The notes under the pieces: generated by a model
Database searches by the model: none
What the model was told of the DNA's origin: nothing
Seen by the model: only the letters and a program-made list of their open reading frames with translations
Made by a program: the position numbers and the translations under genes
Assembly (NCBI GenBank): GCA_037176705.1
Contig: CM073887.1
Span: 86,314,348 to 86,378,347 of the forward strand
Length of the DNA stretch: 64,000 nt
Source: Molossus alvarezi
Lineage: Eukaryota; Chordata; Mammalia; Chiroptera; Molossidae
Direction of reading: 5' to 3'
In this document: in pieces, positions 21,419-31,319 of the stretch
How positions within the stretch are numbered: position 1 is the first letter of the stretch
Layout: the number at the start of each line of letters is the position of its first letter

Positions 21419-22620
21419 TCATTGCCATTTTGTTTGTTCATATTCTTTACCTTTTTCTTCAAGAAGACCCTTCAACATTTCATATAATGGTTTTTTGGAG
21501 GTGATGAACTCCTTTAGCTTTTCCTTATCTGGGAAACTCTTTATATGGCCATTGATTCTAAATGACAGCTTTGCAGGATAGAGTAATCTTGGTTGTAGGT
21601 TCTTGCTTTTCATCACTCTGAATATTTCTTGCTACTCCCTTCTGGCCTGCAAAGTTTCTTTTGAGAAATCATCTGACAGTCTTATGGGAACTCCCTTGTA
21701 GGTAACAAACCGCTTTTGGTCCTGGCTGCTTTGGCTCAGCGTTTAGAGCATCATCCTGCGGTCCAGAGAGACCCAGGTTCTGTTCCTGCTAAGGGCATGT
21801 ACCTTGGTTGCAGTTTGTCCCCGGCCCTGGTTGAGTCGTGTGGGTGGCAACCACTCGATGTGTCCCTTTCACATTGATGTTTCTCTTTCTCTCTCTCTCT
21901 GCCTCCCACTCTATCTGAACAACAACAACAAAAAAAATGGAAAAATGTCCTCGGGTGAGGATTAAAAAAAAAAAAGATTCTCTCTTTGTCTTGAACCTTT
22001 TGCATTTTGATAATGATGTGTGTCTTGGTGTGGACCTCTAGGGATTCATCTTGTTTGGGACTCTCTGTGCTTCCTGGACTTGTATGTCTGTTTCCTTCAC
22101 CAAGTTAGGGAAGTTTTCTGCCATTATTGTTTCAAATAGGTTTTTGATTTCTTGTTCTCTCTGTTCTCTTTCTGGCACCCCCAAGATGCGAATGTTGGCA
22201 CGCTTGACGTTGTCCCAGAGGCTCCTTACACTATCCTCATTTGTCTGGATTCTTTTTTCTTTTTGCTGTTCTGATTGGGTGTTTTTTTGCTTCCTTATAT
22301 TCCAAATCGATGGTTTGCATCTTGGCTTTACTTATTCTACTATTGAATCTGTGTAAATTATTCCTTATTTCAGTTAGTGCCTCCTTCATTTTTGACTGGT
22401 CCTTTTTATGCTCTTGAGGCCCTCCCTAAGTTCACTGAGGTTCTCACTAAGTCCATTGAGCATCCTTATAAGCCGTGTTTTGAACTCTGCATCTGTTAGG
22501 TTGCTTATCTCCATTTCGCTTAGTTCTTTTCCTGGAGTTTTGTTCTGTGCTTTCATTTGGGACCTGTTTCTTTGTCTCCTCATTTTGGCTGCCTCCCTGT
22601 GCTTGTTTCTAAGTATTATT
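21419..22620 (-). pseudogene. L1 ORF1p pseudogene in the ORF2-less element
   Basis: Two recognisable parts. The C-terminal piece (21419-21716) carries the conserved LQPRLLYPAKLSF and SFPDKEKLKEF wording of the L1 ORF1p C-terminal domain, ending at a stop by 21419. The N-terminal piece (22386-22583) starts MRRQRNRSQMKAQ and has the heptad-like ISNLTDAEFKTRLIRMLNGL of the coiled coil. Between them the frame is broken by a type 1a SINE (21718-21975) and by frameshifts at about 22000-22380. ORF1p is the trimeric RNA-binding chaperone of L1; this copy cannot encode it. Start chosen at the first Met after the 5'UTR; the exact original start is uncertain. Confidence 0.8.
21718..21975 (+). mobile_element. 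Type 1a bat SINE inside L1 ORF1
   Basis: GGTCCTGGCTGCTTTGGCTC, AGACCCAGGTTCTGTTCCTG, GCAGTTTGTCCCCGGCCCTG, GTGGCAACCACTCGATGTGT, an AACAACAACA variation in the A-rich part, then TCCTCGGGTGAGGATTAAAA. Its orientation is opposite to the host L1. No clear target duplication; the join may have lost a few bases. Confidence 0.92.
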
Positions 22621-23669
22621 TAATGAGAGGTATGGGGTGAGCTGAGACCAGATACTGCTTGTTTGAAAGAATTTAGGAAAACCTGAAGCAGGATTCAAGT
22701 CAGGTCAATACTATGGTAAAGCAACTGGCAACAGCTTGGGTGGGCCTGAAAGTTGGGTGGGGCGGGGCCTTCAGGGAATCACCAGGGCAGGGCCAACAGT
22801 GTGAGCCAGGTTGCTGGAGTCCCAGATATGGCGTCTGTCTGCCGCCCCAGGGCAGGGCTCACCAAAGGAAAAAAGGCCTCTGACAGCATGTCTGTCCAGG
22901 AGAAAGCTGCCTCTGGAGCCCTCGCTCCAATGCCAAACCTCTCATTAAGTAATACCATATGACTCTGGTGCCTTTCACACTGCCTCCACCATGCTGGAGC
23001 CGGGAGGGTGTGAGTCTGAGTAAGTCCGTGAGGACCTTTTAAGAGGAGCTGCCTGGGGCTCCAGCTGCCTCAGCTTCAGTTCCCACTGGTTTTTCCAGCC
23101 AGAAGTTACGGGGACTTCTCTTCCTGGCACTGGAACCCTGATCTGAGCACCTGGTGTGAGATGGGGACCCCTCAGTCCTCATGGAGGACCTTCCCAGCCC
23201 AGGTAGCCTCCTAATTTTTATCCTCCACACCCGTTGGGCCTCCGCCCCTCCTACCAGTCTCCATGCGGCTTCTTTTTTTTAATCTTCACTCATTTTTTGT
23301 TCACATAGAGTGGGAGGGAGAGAGGGAGGAAGAGAGAAAGCAAAACATCGACGTGAAAGGGACACATCGAGTGGCTGCCTCCCACACGTATGACCCAACC
23401 AGGGCTGGGGACAAACTGCAACTGAGGTACATGCCCTTAGTGGGAACCGAACCTGGTCTTTCTGGACTGCAGGCTGACCCTCTAACCACTGAGCAAAACT
23501 AGACAAGTCTCCATGTGGCTTCTTTAATTCTGTAGTTGTAGGACTTCCATTCAACTTGATTTCAGGCGGTTTTGAATGATGGTTGTTCTATAGTTTAGTT
23601 GTAACTTTGATGTGGTTGTGGGAGGATGCGATACTGCGTTTACCTACGCCGCCTTTTTGACCTGAAGTC
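22620..23669 (-). promoter_or_regulatory. L1 5'UTR / internal promoter of the ORF2-less element
   Basis: GC-rich relative to its surroundings, with GC boxes near 22755 (GTGGGGCGGGGCC), and an almost full-length match to the isolated 5'UTR at 14300-15385. The very start reads, on the minus strand, GGTCAAAAAGGCGGCGTAGG: the usual YY1-like AAGATGGCGGC of L1 starts is changed to AAAAAGGCGGC. A SINE has inserted near the start. Confidence 0.75.
23276..23505 (-). mobile_element. Type 1a bat SINE inside the L1 5'UTR
   Basis: A minus copy with TTTTTTGTTCACATAGAGTG, GAAAGGGACACATCGAGTGG, CCCTTAGTGGGAACCGAACC and the head complement GAGCAAAACTAGACA. A 20-base target duplication of L1 5'UTR sequence (AGTCTCCATG...) lies at 23256-23275 and 23506-23525 with one mismatch, so the SINE is younger than the L1. 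The first bases of the tail are deleted. Confidence 0.94.
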
Positions 23670-23683
23670 CTTTTCATTCTTTT

Positions 23684-24790
23684 CTGATGTGGGCTATGAG
23701 TGATTCACTTTAACACATATTTATTGAATACCAACTGTATACCAAGTGGGAGGGTGGGTGGTGATGATAAAACCATGAAATTGCCTTTAGGATGCTCAAG
23801 CACATACACATTCATTTCGGTGTAGTTTATTAAGTGTTAAGACCAATTCATGCATAACACACTAGGGAAAGAGCACCTAATCCAGCTTCCAGGAAATGAA
23901 TTCAGCCCAAACAACTCTTCAGAAGGTAGAATGCTAATTATATTCAGAATTATCCCTTTGAATTATCACCAAACCCTCAGTCATCAGTAAAAGATTCACT
24001 TATGATCATGATAGTTTCCTGAATATTAAGCAAAACAGCCTGATGCATTTTAGTAAAAACATGTAAGTGTAGTAAACAAGGAGGGCTGTCTTCACGATAC
24101 CTGCAAAGTTCATCAGAAACCTCATTTGTTAAGTATTGCGACAATCAAAGATTCACACGTTATTTGATTGAGACTATCTTTTAATTTTCCGTATACTACA
24201 GGTTTCTAAAAAAGTACCAGCATAATTAGTTTACTGCCATTTTGTGTATTTCAAAGAAAGTTTTCTTAATAATGAGATTTAGAGTAAAAATAATGAGTAA
24301 AAATAGATTGAAATAAGCTGGAAAATAGATACCATGAAAAACTGCAGTAATATTTTTCATTATTCTCTAAGTATTTAAATTGCTAAAAGCTTGCTTTTAT
24401 CCAAAGTACAAATTTTTTCAAAGGTTAGTGGTTATATTAGACCTTGATATTTAATGAAATAAAAATATTAAAATAAAGAATACACGAAGCATAAAAATCT
24501 CACCACTAACTCTAGAATCTAACTTGTGATGGAAGGAGTTATGTTCATCAGTTTTTCCATAAAATTCTATGGGCTGTATGTGGGGAATTCAACATTATGT
24601 TACTAATACAGCTTTTTGAAAAGGAGAGGTCTCTCCTAATACAAAATTAATGCCAAACACTCATCCTAGTTAATGATGTACTACAGAATGCAAAATGTTG
24701 TCCTTGTCATAGAATTAGGCACAAAATGTTTTATTCTAATAGACTTTTTTACTTATTACATTTTATGACAGATTCTGTGTAATTAATAAT
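23684..24790. other. Unique sequence
   Basis: At 23703-23740, CACATATTTATTGAATACCAACTG is the common ancient 'atttattgagcacctactatg' motif (L2-like scrap). The rest is unique AT-rich DNA. Confidence 0.35.
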
Positions 24791-24804
24791 AGGAGATATT
24801 TCTT

Positions 24805-25051
24805 TTTTTTTTATCCTCACCTGAGGACATTTTTGCATTTATCTTCATACAGAGTGGGAGGGAGAGAAAGAGGAAGACAGAGAGAGAAACATCGACGTGA
24901 GAGAGACACATCGACTGGTTGCCACCCACACAACCCCAACCAGGGCAAGGGACAAACTGCAACCGAGGTACATGCCCCTAGTGGGAACTGAACCTGGGAC
25001 TCTTCGGTCTGTGGGCCAACACTCTCACTGCTGAGCCGAACCGGCCAGGGC
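24805..25051 (-). mobile_element. Type 1b bat SINE
   Basis: A complete minus copy: TTATCCTCACCTGAGGACAT, GCATTTATCTTCATACAGAG, GAGAGAGACACATCGACTGG, AGGGACAAACTGCAACCGAG, GAGCCGAACCGGCCAGGGC. The target duplication AGGAGATATTTCTT is exact at 24791-24804 and 25052-25065. Confidence 0.95.
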
Positions 25052-25065
25052 AGGAGATATTTCTT

Positions 25066-25477
25066 AATTAATGATTTTGGCTTCTTTAAAATATCTTTTG
25101 GATAATCTCTGAATTAAAATTTACTGGATTTGTAGCAAAGATATATATATCTCTAGTGTTCAAAGGAATGACTTCTCAAGGAAAATAATGATCTCATTCA
25201 CAGGTGGTAGAGAGCTGGTGTTTGTTCTGTGGCTTGGTTTTAGTTCCTCGGAAAAGAAGACTGCCATGTGCACTAATACTTTTTTTGTCTTAGTCATATG
25301 TGTAACAGGACATGTTGTATCATGCATTACTTGAGTATAAATTATAATTAAATGATAACTGGCCAGTAAGAAAAATAAACAAATATTTTGCGAAGAATGA
25401 TATTACATTTGAGCCAGTTTTTTCTGTTGTTAAATATGTTAAAAGAGTTGCTAACTCTTGAAGCTGTAATTGTGGCT
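25066..25477. other. Unique sequence
   Basis: Contains a short AT palindrome (AGATATATATATCT) near 25139. Nothing else. Confidence 0.35.
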
Positions 25478-25490
25478 AAGGCTTTTCTTT

Positions 25491-25756
25491 TTTGTTGTTT
25501 TTTTCTTTTTTTATCCTCATCTGAGGACTTTTTTTTTTTTTGCATTTATCTTCAGATAGAGTGGGAGGGAGAGAGGGAGAAAGAGAGAGAAAGAAACATC
25601 GATGTGAGAGAGACACATGGAGTGGTTGCCACCCACACGACCCCAACCGGGGCGGGGACAAACTGGAATGAGGTACATGCCCTTAGCAGGAACCGAACCT
25701 GGGACTCTCTATTCCGCAGGCTGACGCTCTAACCTCTGAGCCAAACTGGCCAGGGC
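25491..25756 (-). mobile_element. Type 1b bat SINE
   Basis: TTATCCTCATCTGAGGACTT, GCATTTATCTTCAGATAG, GAGAGAGACACATGGAGTGG, CGACCCCAACCGGGGCGGGG, GAGCCAAACTGGCCAGGGC. The target duplication AAGGCYTTTCTTT lies at 25478-25490 and 25757-25769. Confidence 0.94.
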
Positions 25757-25769
25757 AAGGCCTTTCTTT

Positions 25770-26577
25770 TAACATCAACTGAAGATAACATGACTGCCTG
25801 TTTCAGAGCATTCTCAAAATCTTCCTTTTGTAACTTACGTTGTGCCATGAAGTTTATAATTACCAGTTAAATTTTTTAGGTAGCTGCAAAAAAAAATTAT
25901 ATATATATATAAACAAAGGAGTGAACCAAGGAGTGCAATACATTTATAGAGATAAAATGACGTTTGGACTCAGGGCTAATAATAAGTTACTGTCCTTGTC
26001 TAGGGAATGCTTTCCTGATGATAACATCTGTATAGTTCCCTGAATTTGGATGAATAATAGCACCAGAGCCCTCCTGCATGTAAGTGCAGATCTCTTAAAT
26101 TATTTTCATCCTGTCTAATCACTCAGGAGGTGGTACACAAGCTGAAGATGTTTATAATAAATCATTCATCTAAAAGATTATCATTATTTTCCCTTACCTT
26201 CCTTACAAGATGCCTTTTGAGAAGCAGACCTATTAATGAACCCTGTTAAAGAATCAGTCAGTGGTAAGGATGGCAAGGACGGCCATGAAGCCCCAGTGGT
26301 TTTCATAGCATCTTCTAGAAATATCATTTTCTGTGATTGGTGATAGTCAGCATTAGCCTCCACCACTTCAGAGCACATGAATTCATGTATTTTTTAGAAA
26401 AGCAGAAAAACCGCTGTAGGCTCTGCCTTTTCCATATTGCTGTGTCTTGTGCTTTGTCTACTGTGTCCTCAGAATGTACAAGACTTCACCATATAAATAA
26501 TTGAATGATTACTGACTTTAATGGTGTTGAGCGAAAATTCTCTCTTTATTTACTTTCCCAAGTCATAACTGTCACAT
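25770..26577. other. Unique sequence; weak exon-like frame
   Basis: Contains an (AT)-rich run near 25898. On the minus strand, 26184-26378 is open and ends near a GTAAGG that would serve as a splice donor. The encoded peptide is not recognisable, so I do not call an exon. Confidence 0.25.
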
Positions 26578-26591
26578 GAAAAAGTCCTTTT

Positions 26592-26805
26592 CTGCCCAGC
26601 CAGTGTGACTCAGTGGATTGAGTGTTGTCCCATGGACTGAGAGGTCCCGGTTTGATTCCTGGTCAGGGCACATGCCCAGGTTGAAGGCTTGATCCCCAGT
26701 GGGGGCGTGCAGGAGGCAGCCAGTCGATGTTTTTCTCTCATTGATGTTTCTATCTCTCTCTCCCTGCTTTTCTCTCTAAAACAATAAATAAATCTTAAAG
26801 AAAAA
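26592..26805 (+). mobile_element. Type 2 Ves SINE
   Basis: CTGCCCAGCCAGTGTGACTC, GAGGTCCCGGTTTGATTCCT, GGTCAGGGCACATGCCCAGG, CTTGATCCCCAGTGGGGGCG, TGCAGGAGGCAGCCAGTCGA, tail AAAACAATAAATAAATC. The target duplication GAAAAAGTCCTTTT is exact at 26578-26591 and 26806-26819. Confidence 0.95.
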
Positions 26806-26819
26806 GAAAAAGTCCTTTT

Positions 26820-27109
26820 TTGACAGGAGGAAAAAGATTAAGAATCAGCATTTTAAGAACATGTGTAAAAATAGCTAGGCAGATTGAACCATAATATCTA
26901 TAGGAAGGCACCTTCTTACAGCTCAATAGCACAAATAATAAATTTTTTTTTACTTCTTGTGTATTGATTTGGAAAGAAAAAATAAAAATTTATTATATTT
27001 TTAAATTTTTCTTAAAAATCTAGAGCAGGGCATTTTATTTACAGATAGTTTAAAGTATAGTTATAATAAGCTTTAAGGATGACTAATCAGGATTTTTAAA
27101 AATCAATTT
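26820..27109. other. Unique AT-rich sequence
   Basis: Nothing recognised. Confidence 0.3.
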
Positions 27110-27190
27110 TGTTTGTTCACTGCTGTATTCCCGATACCTAGAACTAAGCCTAGCACATAGTAGGTGCTCAATAAATAGTACTGAATGAAT
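27110..27190 (+). repeat. L2 LINE 3' end
   Basis: TTTGTTCACTGCTGTATTCC, GATACCTAGAACTAAGCCTA, GCACATAGTAGGTGCTCAAT and AAATAGTACTGAATGAATG are close to the L2 3' terminus. Confidence 0.85.
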
Positions 27191-27514
27191 GCATTATTTA
27201 CATTCTGTTAGAACTACCCCTATGTGAGTGATTACCTTTAACTAGATCATTGGGCTAATCAAGTAAAAGGTAGAGCCTTTGGAGCTACTGACTTTTCAAG
27301 AGAAAATAATACTTATAATTATATTATTTTAACTACTATTCAGGATTTTAGAAGATCTGTTTTTTTTTCCTGGAAGTGTGTAAGGCCATCAGAAATTGAA
27401 GAAGGGAAGGACTTTCAGCCTGTACTTCAGAGAGGCCCACTAGCCTCCTGGAGGACAGCGTGGAACATTTGCCTCCAGGTGAAAGGAGAGACACGTTAAA
27501 AGATTTTGAAATTT

Positions 27515-27658
27515 AATAAAATCTACTTGAAATAATTGGTAATTCTGATGCTTTCTAACAATTTGGCCCTAAAGCCTCACCTTTTAGAAGCAAAACGAAA
27601 ATAGTGTATGACTGAAGGAAGGAAGCATCAAGATTGATTATTTCAAGTAGATTTTATT
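27515..27658. repeat. Inverted repeat with exact 22-bp arms
   Basis: AATAAAATCTACTTGAAATA at the left (27515-27536) and its exact complement at the right (27637-27658). Beyond these, the arms continue with mismatches for about 20 more bases inward (left AATTCTGATGCTTTCT, right complement AATCTTGATGCTTCCT). The loop is about 60-100 bases. It has the shape of a small palindromic DNA transposon (MITE) or of a hairpin RNA gene, but I do not recognise the family and no clear target duplication is visible. Confidence 0.7.
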
Positions 27659-28074
27659 GGATTTTAGAACACATAGCATGACTCCGAAGGACACTACTAT
27701 GTTTTATATATAAATAATTACTGTTATAAGATATACATTACTATTGGATAGTTAAAAAAATGATTGTTAATTTCACAGCTAGCAAACTGTATATTAAATA
27801 ACATGCCCCTGGTTGACTCCAATAAAAACACTGACAACCAGGTTTGCCAGTTTGCAGAAACTGTCTCACTCTTTTCTGTCTCACATCAAGTTTTGTAAAA
27901 TCGATGTGTTACAGTCGAAAATAAGATGAAGATAGGCAAAGTGAGGGGTGGGAACATTCGTAAGCGTGTCAACAATAAAAATAAAGTAAAAAAAAGATAC
28001 AGATTTAATAACAACAAAAAAGAGATTTTAAGTAACGTTCTTTGTTTAGTTCCTTTCTATTAAATTGGCTTGAC
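27659..28074. other. Unique sequence
   Basis: Nothing recognised. Confidence 0.3.
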
Positions 28075-28255
28075 AGGCTTGGACTCAGAATGCCTTGTTC
28101 CAGCGCTGCCACTTGCTAACTTTGTGTAGACAAATTACTTATCCACTTAGTGCCTCAGTTTATCATCCATAAAAAGGGAATAATTATAGTGCCAACCTCA
28201 TAGGATTGTTTTTGTGATTTAATGATTTAATATAGCTAAAGTGCCTAGAACAGCA
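28075..28255 (+). repeat. MIR SINE
   Basis: A well-preserved MIR: CTTGGACTCAGAATGCCTTG, CGCTGCCACTTGCTAACTTT, GTGTAGACAAATTACTTATCC, GTGCCTCAGTTTATCATCC, AAAAAGGGAATAATTATAGTG, CCTCATAGGATTGTTTTTGTG, AATATAGCTAAAGTGCCTAGAACAG. Confidence 0.88.
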
Positions 28256-28465
28256 TTTAGCAAACTTTTACTGCAAAGGGACAGATAGTAAATAAATATG
28301 ACTTTGCAAGTCATGTGGTCCCTGTGCAACTGTTCAACTCCATTTTTGTGCTGTGCATGCCACATAGATAATCCATAAATGAATAAACATTGTATGTTCC
28401 ACTAAAAATATATTTACCAAAACTTGTAGTTCAGGAGTCATAGTTTGCTGACCCCTAGTCTAAAA
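28256..28465 (+). repeat. hAT-Charlie type non-autonomous DNA transposon relic
   Basis: AGCAAACTTTTACTGCAAAG, GGACAGATAGTAAATAAATATG, GACTTTGCAAGTCATGTGG, CAACTGTTCAACTCC, GTTCCACTAAAAATATATTTACC and a final AGTTTGCTGACCCCTAGTC. This is the standard order of the mammal-wide 'caaactttttctgtaaagggccagatag ... tttgctgacccctg' element. The right end abuts unique DNA and the left end abuts the MIR. Confidence 0.75.
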
Positions 28466-28911
28466 TATTGTTTACTATATAATCAAGTTTCAAAATGATT
28501 AGATATTTTATTCCACCTTATGAAGTGTATGTCAATCAATATATCACGGGCATATAGAACTTTCCAATGTATAAAAAACAGAGCATATTTGAAAATCTAA
28601 TTTTTAAATAAACATACCAGATGATTATAATGTGAAAGAGTATCTGAAAATTGGTAGGGATTTCTCAAATAATCAAGAAATATGATTGAAAATATTTTTA
28701 AAAGAATATAAATGGAATTGGCTTAGGGACACCCAGTGATTTGGTTTAAGTGGAGAATCTGGATGCAGCAGGAACAGAAGCTGATGCTCCAAGAGTGTGT
28801 GTGTGTGTGTGTGTGTGTGCGCACACACGCGTGCGTACTGCTTTCTGGTTGTCTGGCCTTCCCACCAGGCAGTATTAAATGTGACTGAATTCAGAAAGTA
28901 CATTTACCTCT
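28466..28911. other. Unique sequence with a Z-DNA-prone repeat
   Basis: Unique DNA apart from the alternating purine-pyrimidine stretch at 28795-28838. Confidence 0.35.
28795..28838. repeat. 44-bp perfect alternating purine-pyrimidine tract
   Basis: (GT)12 runs into GCGCACACACGCGTGCGTAC with no break in alternation; it holds the palindrome GTGTGTGCGCACACAC. The CG/GC steps make it a better Z-DNA candidate than plain GT repeats. Confidence 0.9.
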
Positions 28912-28912
28912 C

Positions 28913-29066
28913 AACCACACAGGTCGCTGGTTCAATTCCTGGTCAGGGCAAATGCCAGGTTGTGGGCCAGATCCCCAGGGGCATGCAGGAGGCGACCAGT
29001 CGATAGTCTCCCTCATCGATGTTTCTGTCTCTCCCTCTCCCTTTGTCTTTCTCTAAAATCAATAAA
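28913..29066 (+). mobile_element. 5'-truncated type 2 Ves SINE
   Basis: Begins mid-head (CAACCACACAGGTCGCTGG), then TTCAATTCCTGGTCAGGGCA, GGGCATGCAGGAGGCGACCA, CATCGATGTTTCTGTCTC and TCTAAAATCAATAAAAAAT. The A box is missing. Confidence 0.85.
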
Positions 29067-29069
29067 AAA

Positions 29070-29100
<31 letters not shown>

Positions 29101-29101
29101 G
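29067..29101 (+). repeat. (AAAT)n microsatellite at SINE tail
   Basis: Nine AAAT units grown from the SINE A-rich tail, followed by GAAAGGAAGAAAGAAAG. Confidence 0.95.
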
Positions 29102-29660
29102 AAAGGAAGAAAGAAAGAAGTTGACAGTGGAATAGGGACAATAGAGAAGCAGTAAAGTGATAACATCACGGTTGACAAAGGCACCATAGAAAGACACCCA
29201 GAGGGCTGTGACTGTGCAGAGGAAGGGCATGTAATCTAGCCTTCCCATGGAGATGACACTTAAGTGAAGACTGAGTGGAGGAATTATTATTAACAGGTTT
29301 AAGATGAGCAGGAATGGCATTGCAGACAGATGGAGCACCAAGGCCAGATCACTGGGGGATACCAAGTGGATCATTAGGGGTAACTTGAGAAGGGGCTGGA
29401 GAAGTTACAGGTCTTTGTCTGTATAATTGCAGGAATGTGACTAAAGTATTTAAGTTGAGGAATAGCATGATCGTATTTGTCTTTAAGGAAGAACATCCAG
29501 TGGCAGGTGGGGAGTTAATTGGAGAAAGATGAGTCTGGAGGTGACAGTGATGCCAGCTTGGACTTCTGAAGGAAAATTTAGGAGGTAGAGTTTAAAAATT
29601 TGAAGATAGAGTCAAAGTGGAATTGAGAGTACAGATGAAATCAGGATGATTTGTAGATTT
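29102..29660 (-). repeat. L2 LINE fragment (minus)
   Basis: The complement of L2 wording: CCATGGAGATGACACTTAAG, TGAAGACTGAGTGGAGGAAT, AGATGAGCAGGAATGGCATT, ACCAAGGCCAGATCACTGGG, GAATAGCATGATCGTATTTG, AGAACATCCAGTGGCAGG, GATGCCAGCTTGGACTTCTG. L2 consensus in this sense reads '...ccagatcatgtagggcct...gagtgacatgatctgactt...gcttggaccagggtgg'. Confidence 0.6.
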
Positions 29661-30779
29661 TTGGCTCTTTTTTATACTAATTTATGTTTGGCATCTCAAG
29701 TATGACATTTCATTATACATTAATCACCCTTCCTGTTCTTTTTACAAAGTCATGATAACACTGACATGTTCAAGATTTTGTTCCTTGATTTCATGGACTT
29801 TAACTTCACTGTCTAGTTGTAACTGACTTAATAGTAGAAATATTCCAGTCTCATATAATAGTATAATAATAATAAAGGTAAGCTGTAGATAAGGCATTGA
29901 ATTCTGATCAATAAGCTTTGAGTCTTTCAAAAAGTTAAGTCTTAACCATTTCCTACCCTCATCATTGTTCTTGTTGATTCTGTTCTGTTGCCATTATTAC
30001 AATCATGAAATTCGAATTCTAGAAGTGATATAGGTGGAAAGGAGCCATGGGTAATATGCACGGGCAATCTATCACTGGATAAAGGCACAGAAGGAAGAGA
30101 AACAAGAGGAGGAAGAAGAGGAGAGGAAGAGAGAGAAGAGGAGAATTCCTGTTCTGGATTGGGAATCAGGGGAGTAGATAACTGTTGGCTCTTAGATTAA
30201 AAAAAATAGTGTTGCCCCAAGGATTTTGGAGGAAATGAAGTTGCTTCTTGCAGTTCTGTAGCGAGCTGCATTGTGGCGAGTGCCCTCTCTGTTTAGAGTG
30301 CTGGAAAGGACTCTGCCTATAGTACTAGCTACTCTTTGTTCCTCCATTGAATTCTGGCCCAGGAGCACTGGAAACAGACAGTCAAGGAAGAAAAAAACTT
30401 TTAATTAGTTAAAGTTGTTCTGTAGCTTTCCTTTGATGTTTTCTGGGCATTCCTTGAGCAGTTCAAACCAGCTGTGTGACCCTGTAAGGCAGCTTTCTGA
30501 GACTGAAGACCTGTAAGCACTCAGCCTTCTCTTCCAGAATGTTACACACGTGTGCTAAGCATATACCTTTACCTTTCAGTCCCAGTGAGAAAAGTCAATT
30601 AAAATCTGACTAGAGTTCAATAGTACATTACCTCAGCTTCCCAACTAAATGATTTCCATGATCAAGCCGAATGGTTTTTCAGAAGGAATCAGAATATCTC
30701 CCCTACTTGTATTTATTTTTTAATAGATTTTATACAAACTTTTAGAACTTTCACTCAGACGTCACTCAGTTGCTATTTT
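29661..30779. other. Unique sequence with purine-rich tract
   Basis: The 30080-30146 stretch is almost all purine (GGAAGAGAAACAAGAGGAGG and on). No gene recognised. Confidence 0.35.
30088..30146 (+). repeat. Purine tract (GAAGAG-rich)
   Basis: A nearly uninterrupted G/A strand, low complexity. Confidence 0.8.
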
Positions 30780-30782
30780 TAA

Positions 30783-31200
30783 TTACAAAAGGGTGCTGAA
30801 GTAAACTACAAATAAAACATAAAATACAGAATGGGAAAAAATAGCTTTCTTTTTTAAAGATTTTGTCTTTAGTTCTTGAACACAGTCCATACACTTTACA
30901 TTTTTAAATGGGATATATTTTCTATCATACTGCCAAAGCAGGAAAGCAGTCTTGATGTCTGTTATTGGCAGTTTATAAGCAGAGGAGATGGATAGTGACC
31001 AGCAGACCTGTCCCATCAATACATCCAGTGTTTGATGGCTGGAGAAACCATTTGCGATGGCTGTCACCTTTTGTGGTTTTGGCATTTAAATCTCTCATCT
31101 GCCTAAACGTTTTACTCAAAAGAACCAAGCCATTTGTAATTGCAACATGATGGTCTATTTTCTTAGTAAATCCCCAGTCAGGCCATGTTGTATCCAACTG
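30783..31200 (-). pseudogene. Possible decayed retrocopy or terminal exon
   Basis: On the minus strand two overlapping frames (30973-31197 and 30783-31085) look like one coding stretch split by a frameshift near 31040-31090. The peptides (for example KKIDHHVAITNGLVLLSKTF and FLLWQYDRKYIPFKNVKC) have a protein-like composition, not a low-complexity one. Downstream on the same strand come a stop and an AATAAA about 100 bases later near 30700. There is no poly-A or target duplication, so if it is a retrocopy it is old. I do not recognise the parent gene. It could also be chance. Confidence 0.25.
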
Positions 31201-31319
31201 TGCCCTAAAGCAGTAGCTTTAAATTCTCACACATATTCATTAGCATTATTTTCATAATAGCTAAAATGAAATAACATTTTGTTCAGTGTTTCTGAGCACT
31301 TGTTTGAGTGTGTTGTGTT

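Larger units (their letters stand above)
21052..23669 (-). mobile_element. ORF2-less L1 (half-L1 / HAL1-type)
   Basis: In minus orientation, reading from 23669 leftward: a complete L1 5'UTR (about 22620-23669, containing a SINE), a decayed ORF1 (about 21419-22620, containing a second SINE), then a short bridge and directly the 3'UTR and poly-T (21052-21400). The entire ORF2, normally about 3.8 kb, is absent. The join is near 21395-21410, where 3'UTR sequence (CTTGTTAATTTTGTTTGTGG) meets the ORF1/ORF2 junction (TTCATTGCCATTTTGTTTG). The target duplication CTTTKCATTCTTTT lies at 21038-21051 and 23670-23683, so the element inserted in this form or lost ORF2 later inside the insertion. Net length without SINEs is about 2.1 kb. 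Confidence 0.8.

Noticed and set aside
28673..29374. Frames with hydrophobic runs that might be membrane proteins.
   Set aside because: They run over the GT repeat, the SINE and the AAAT tail; hydrophobic runs come from T-rich low-complexity DNA.
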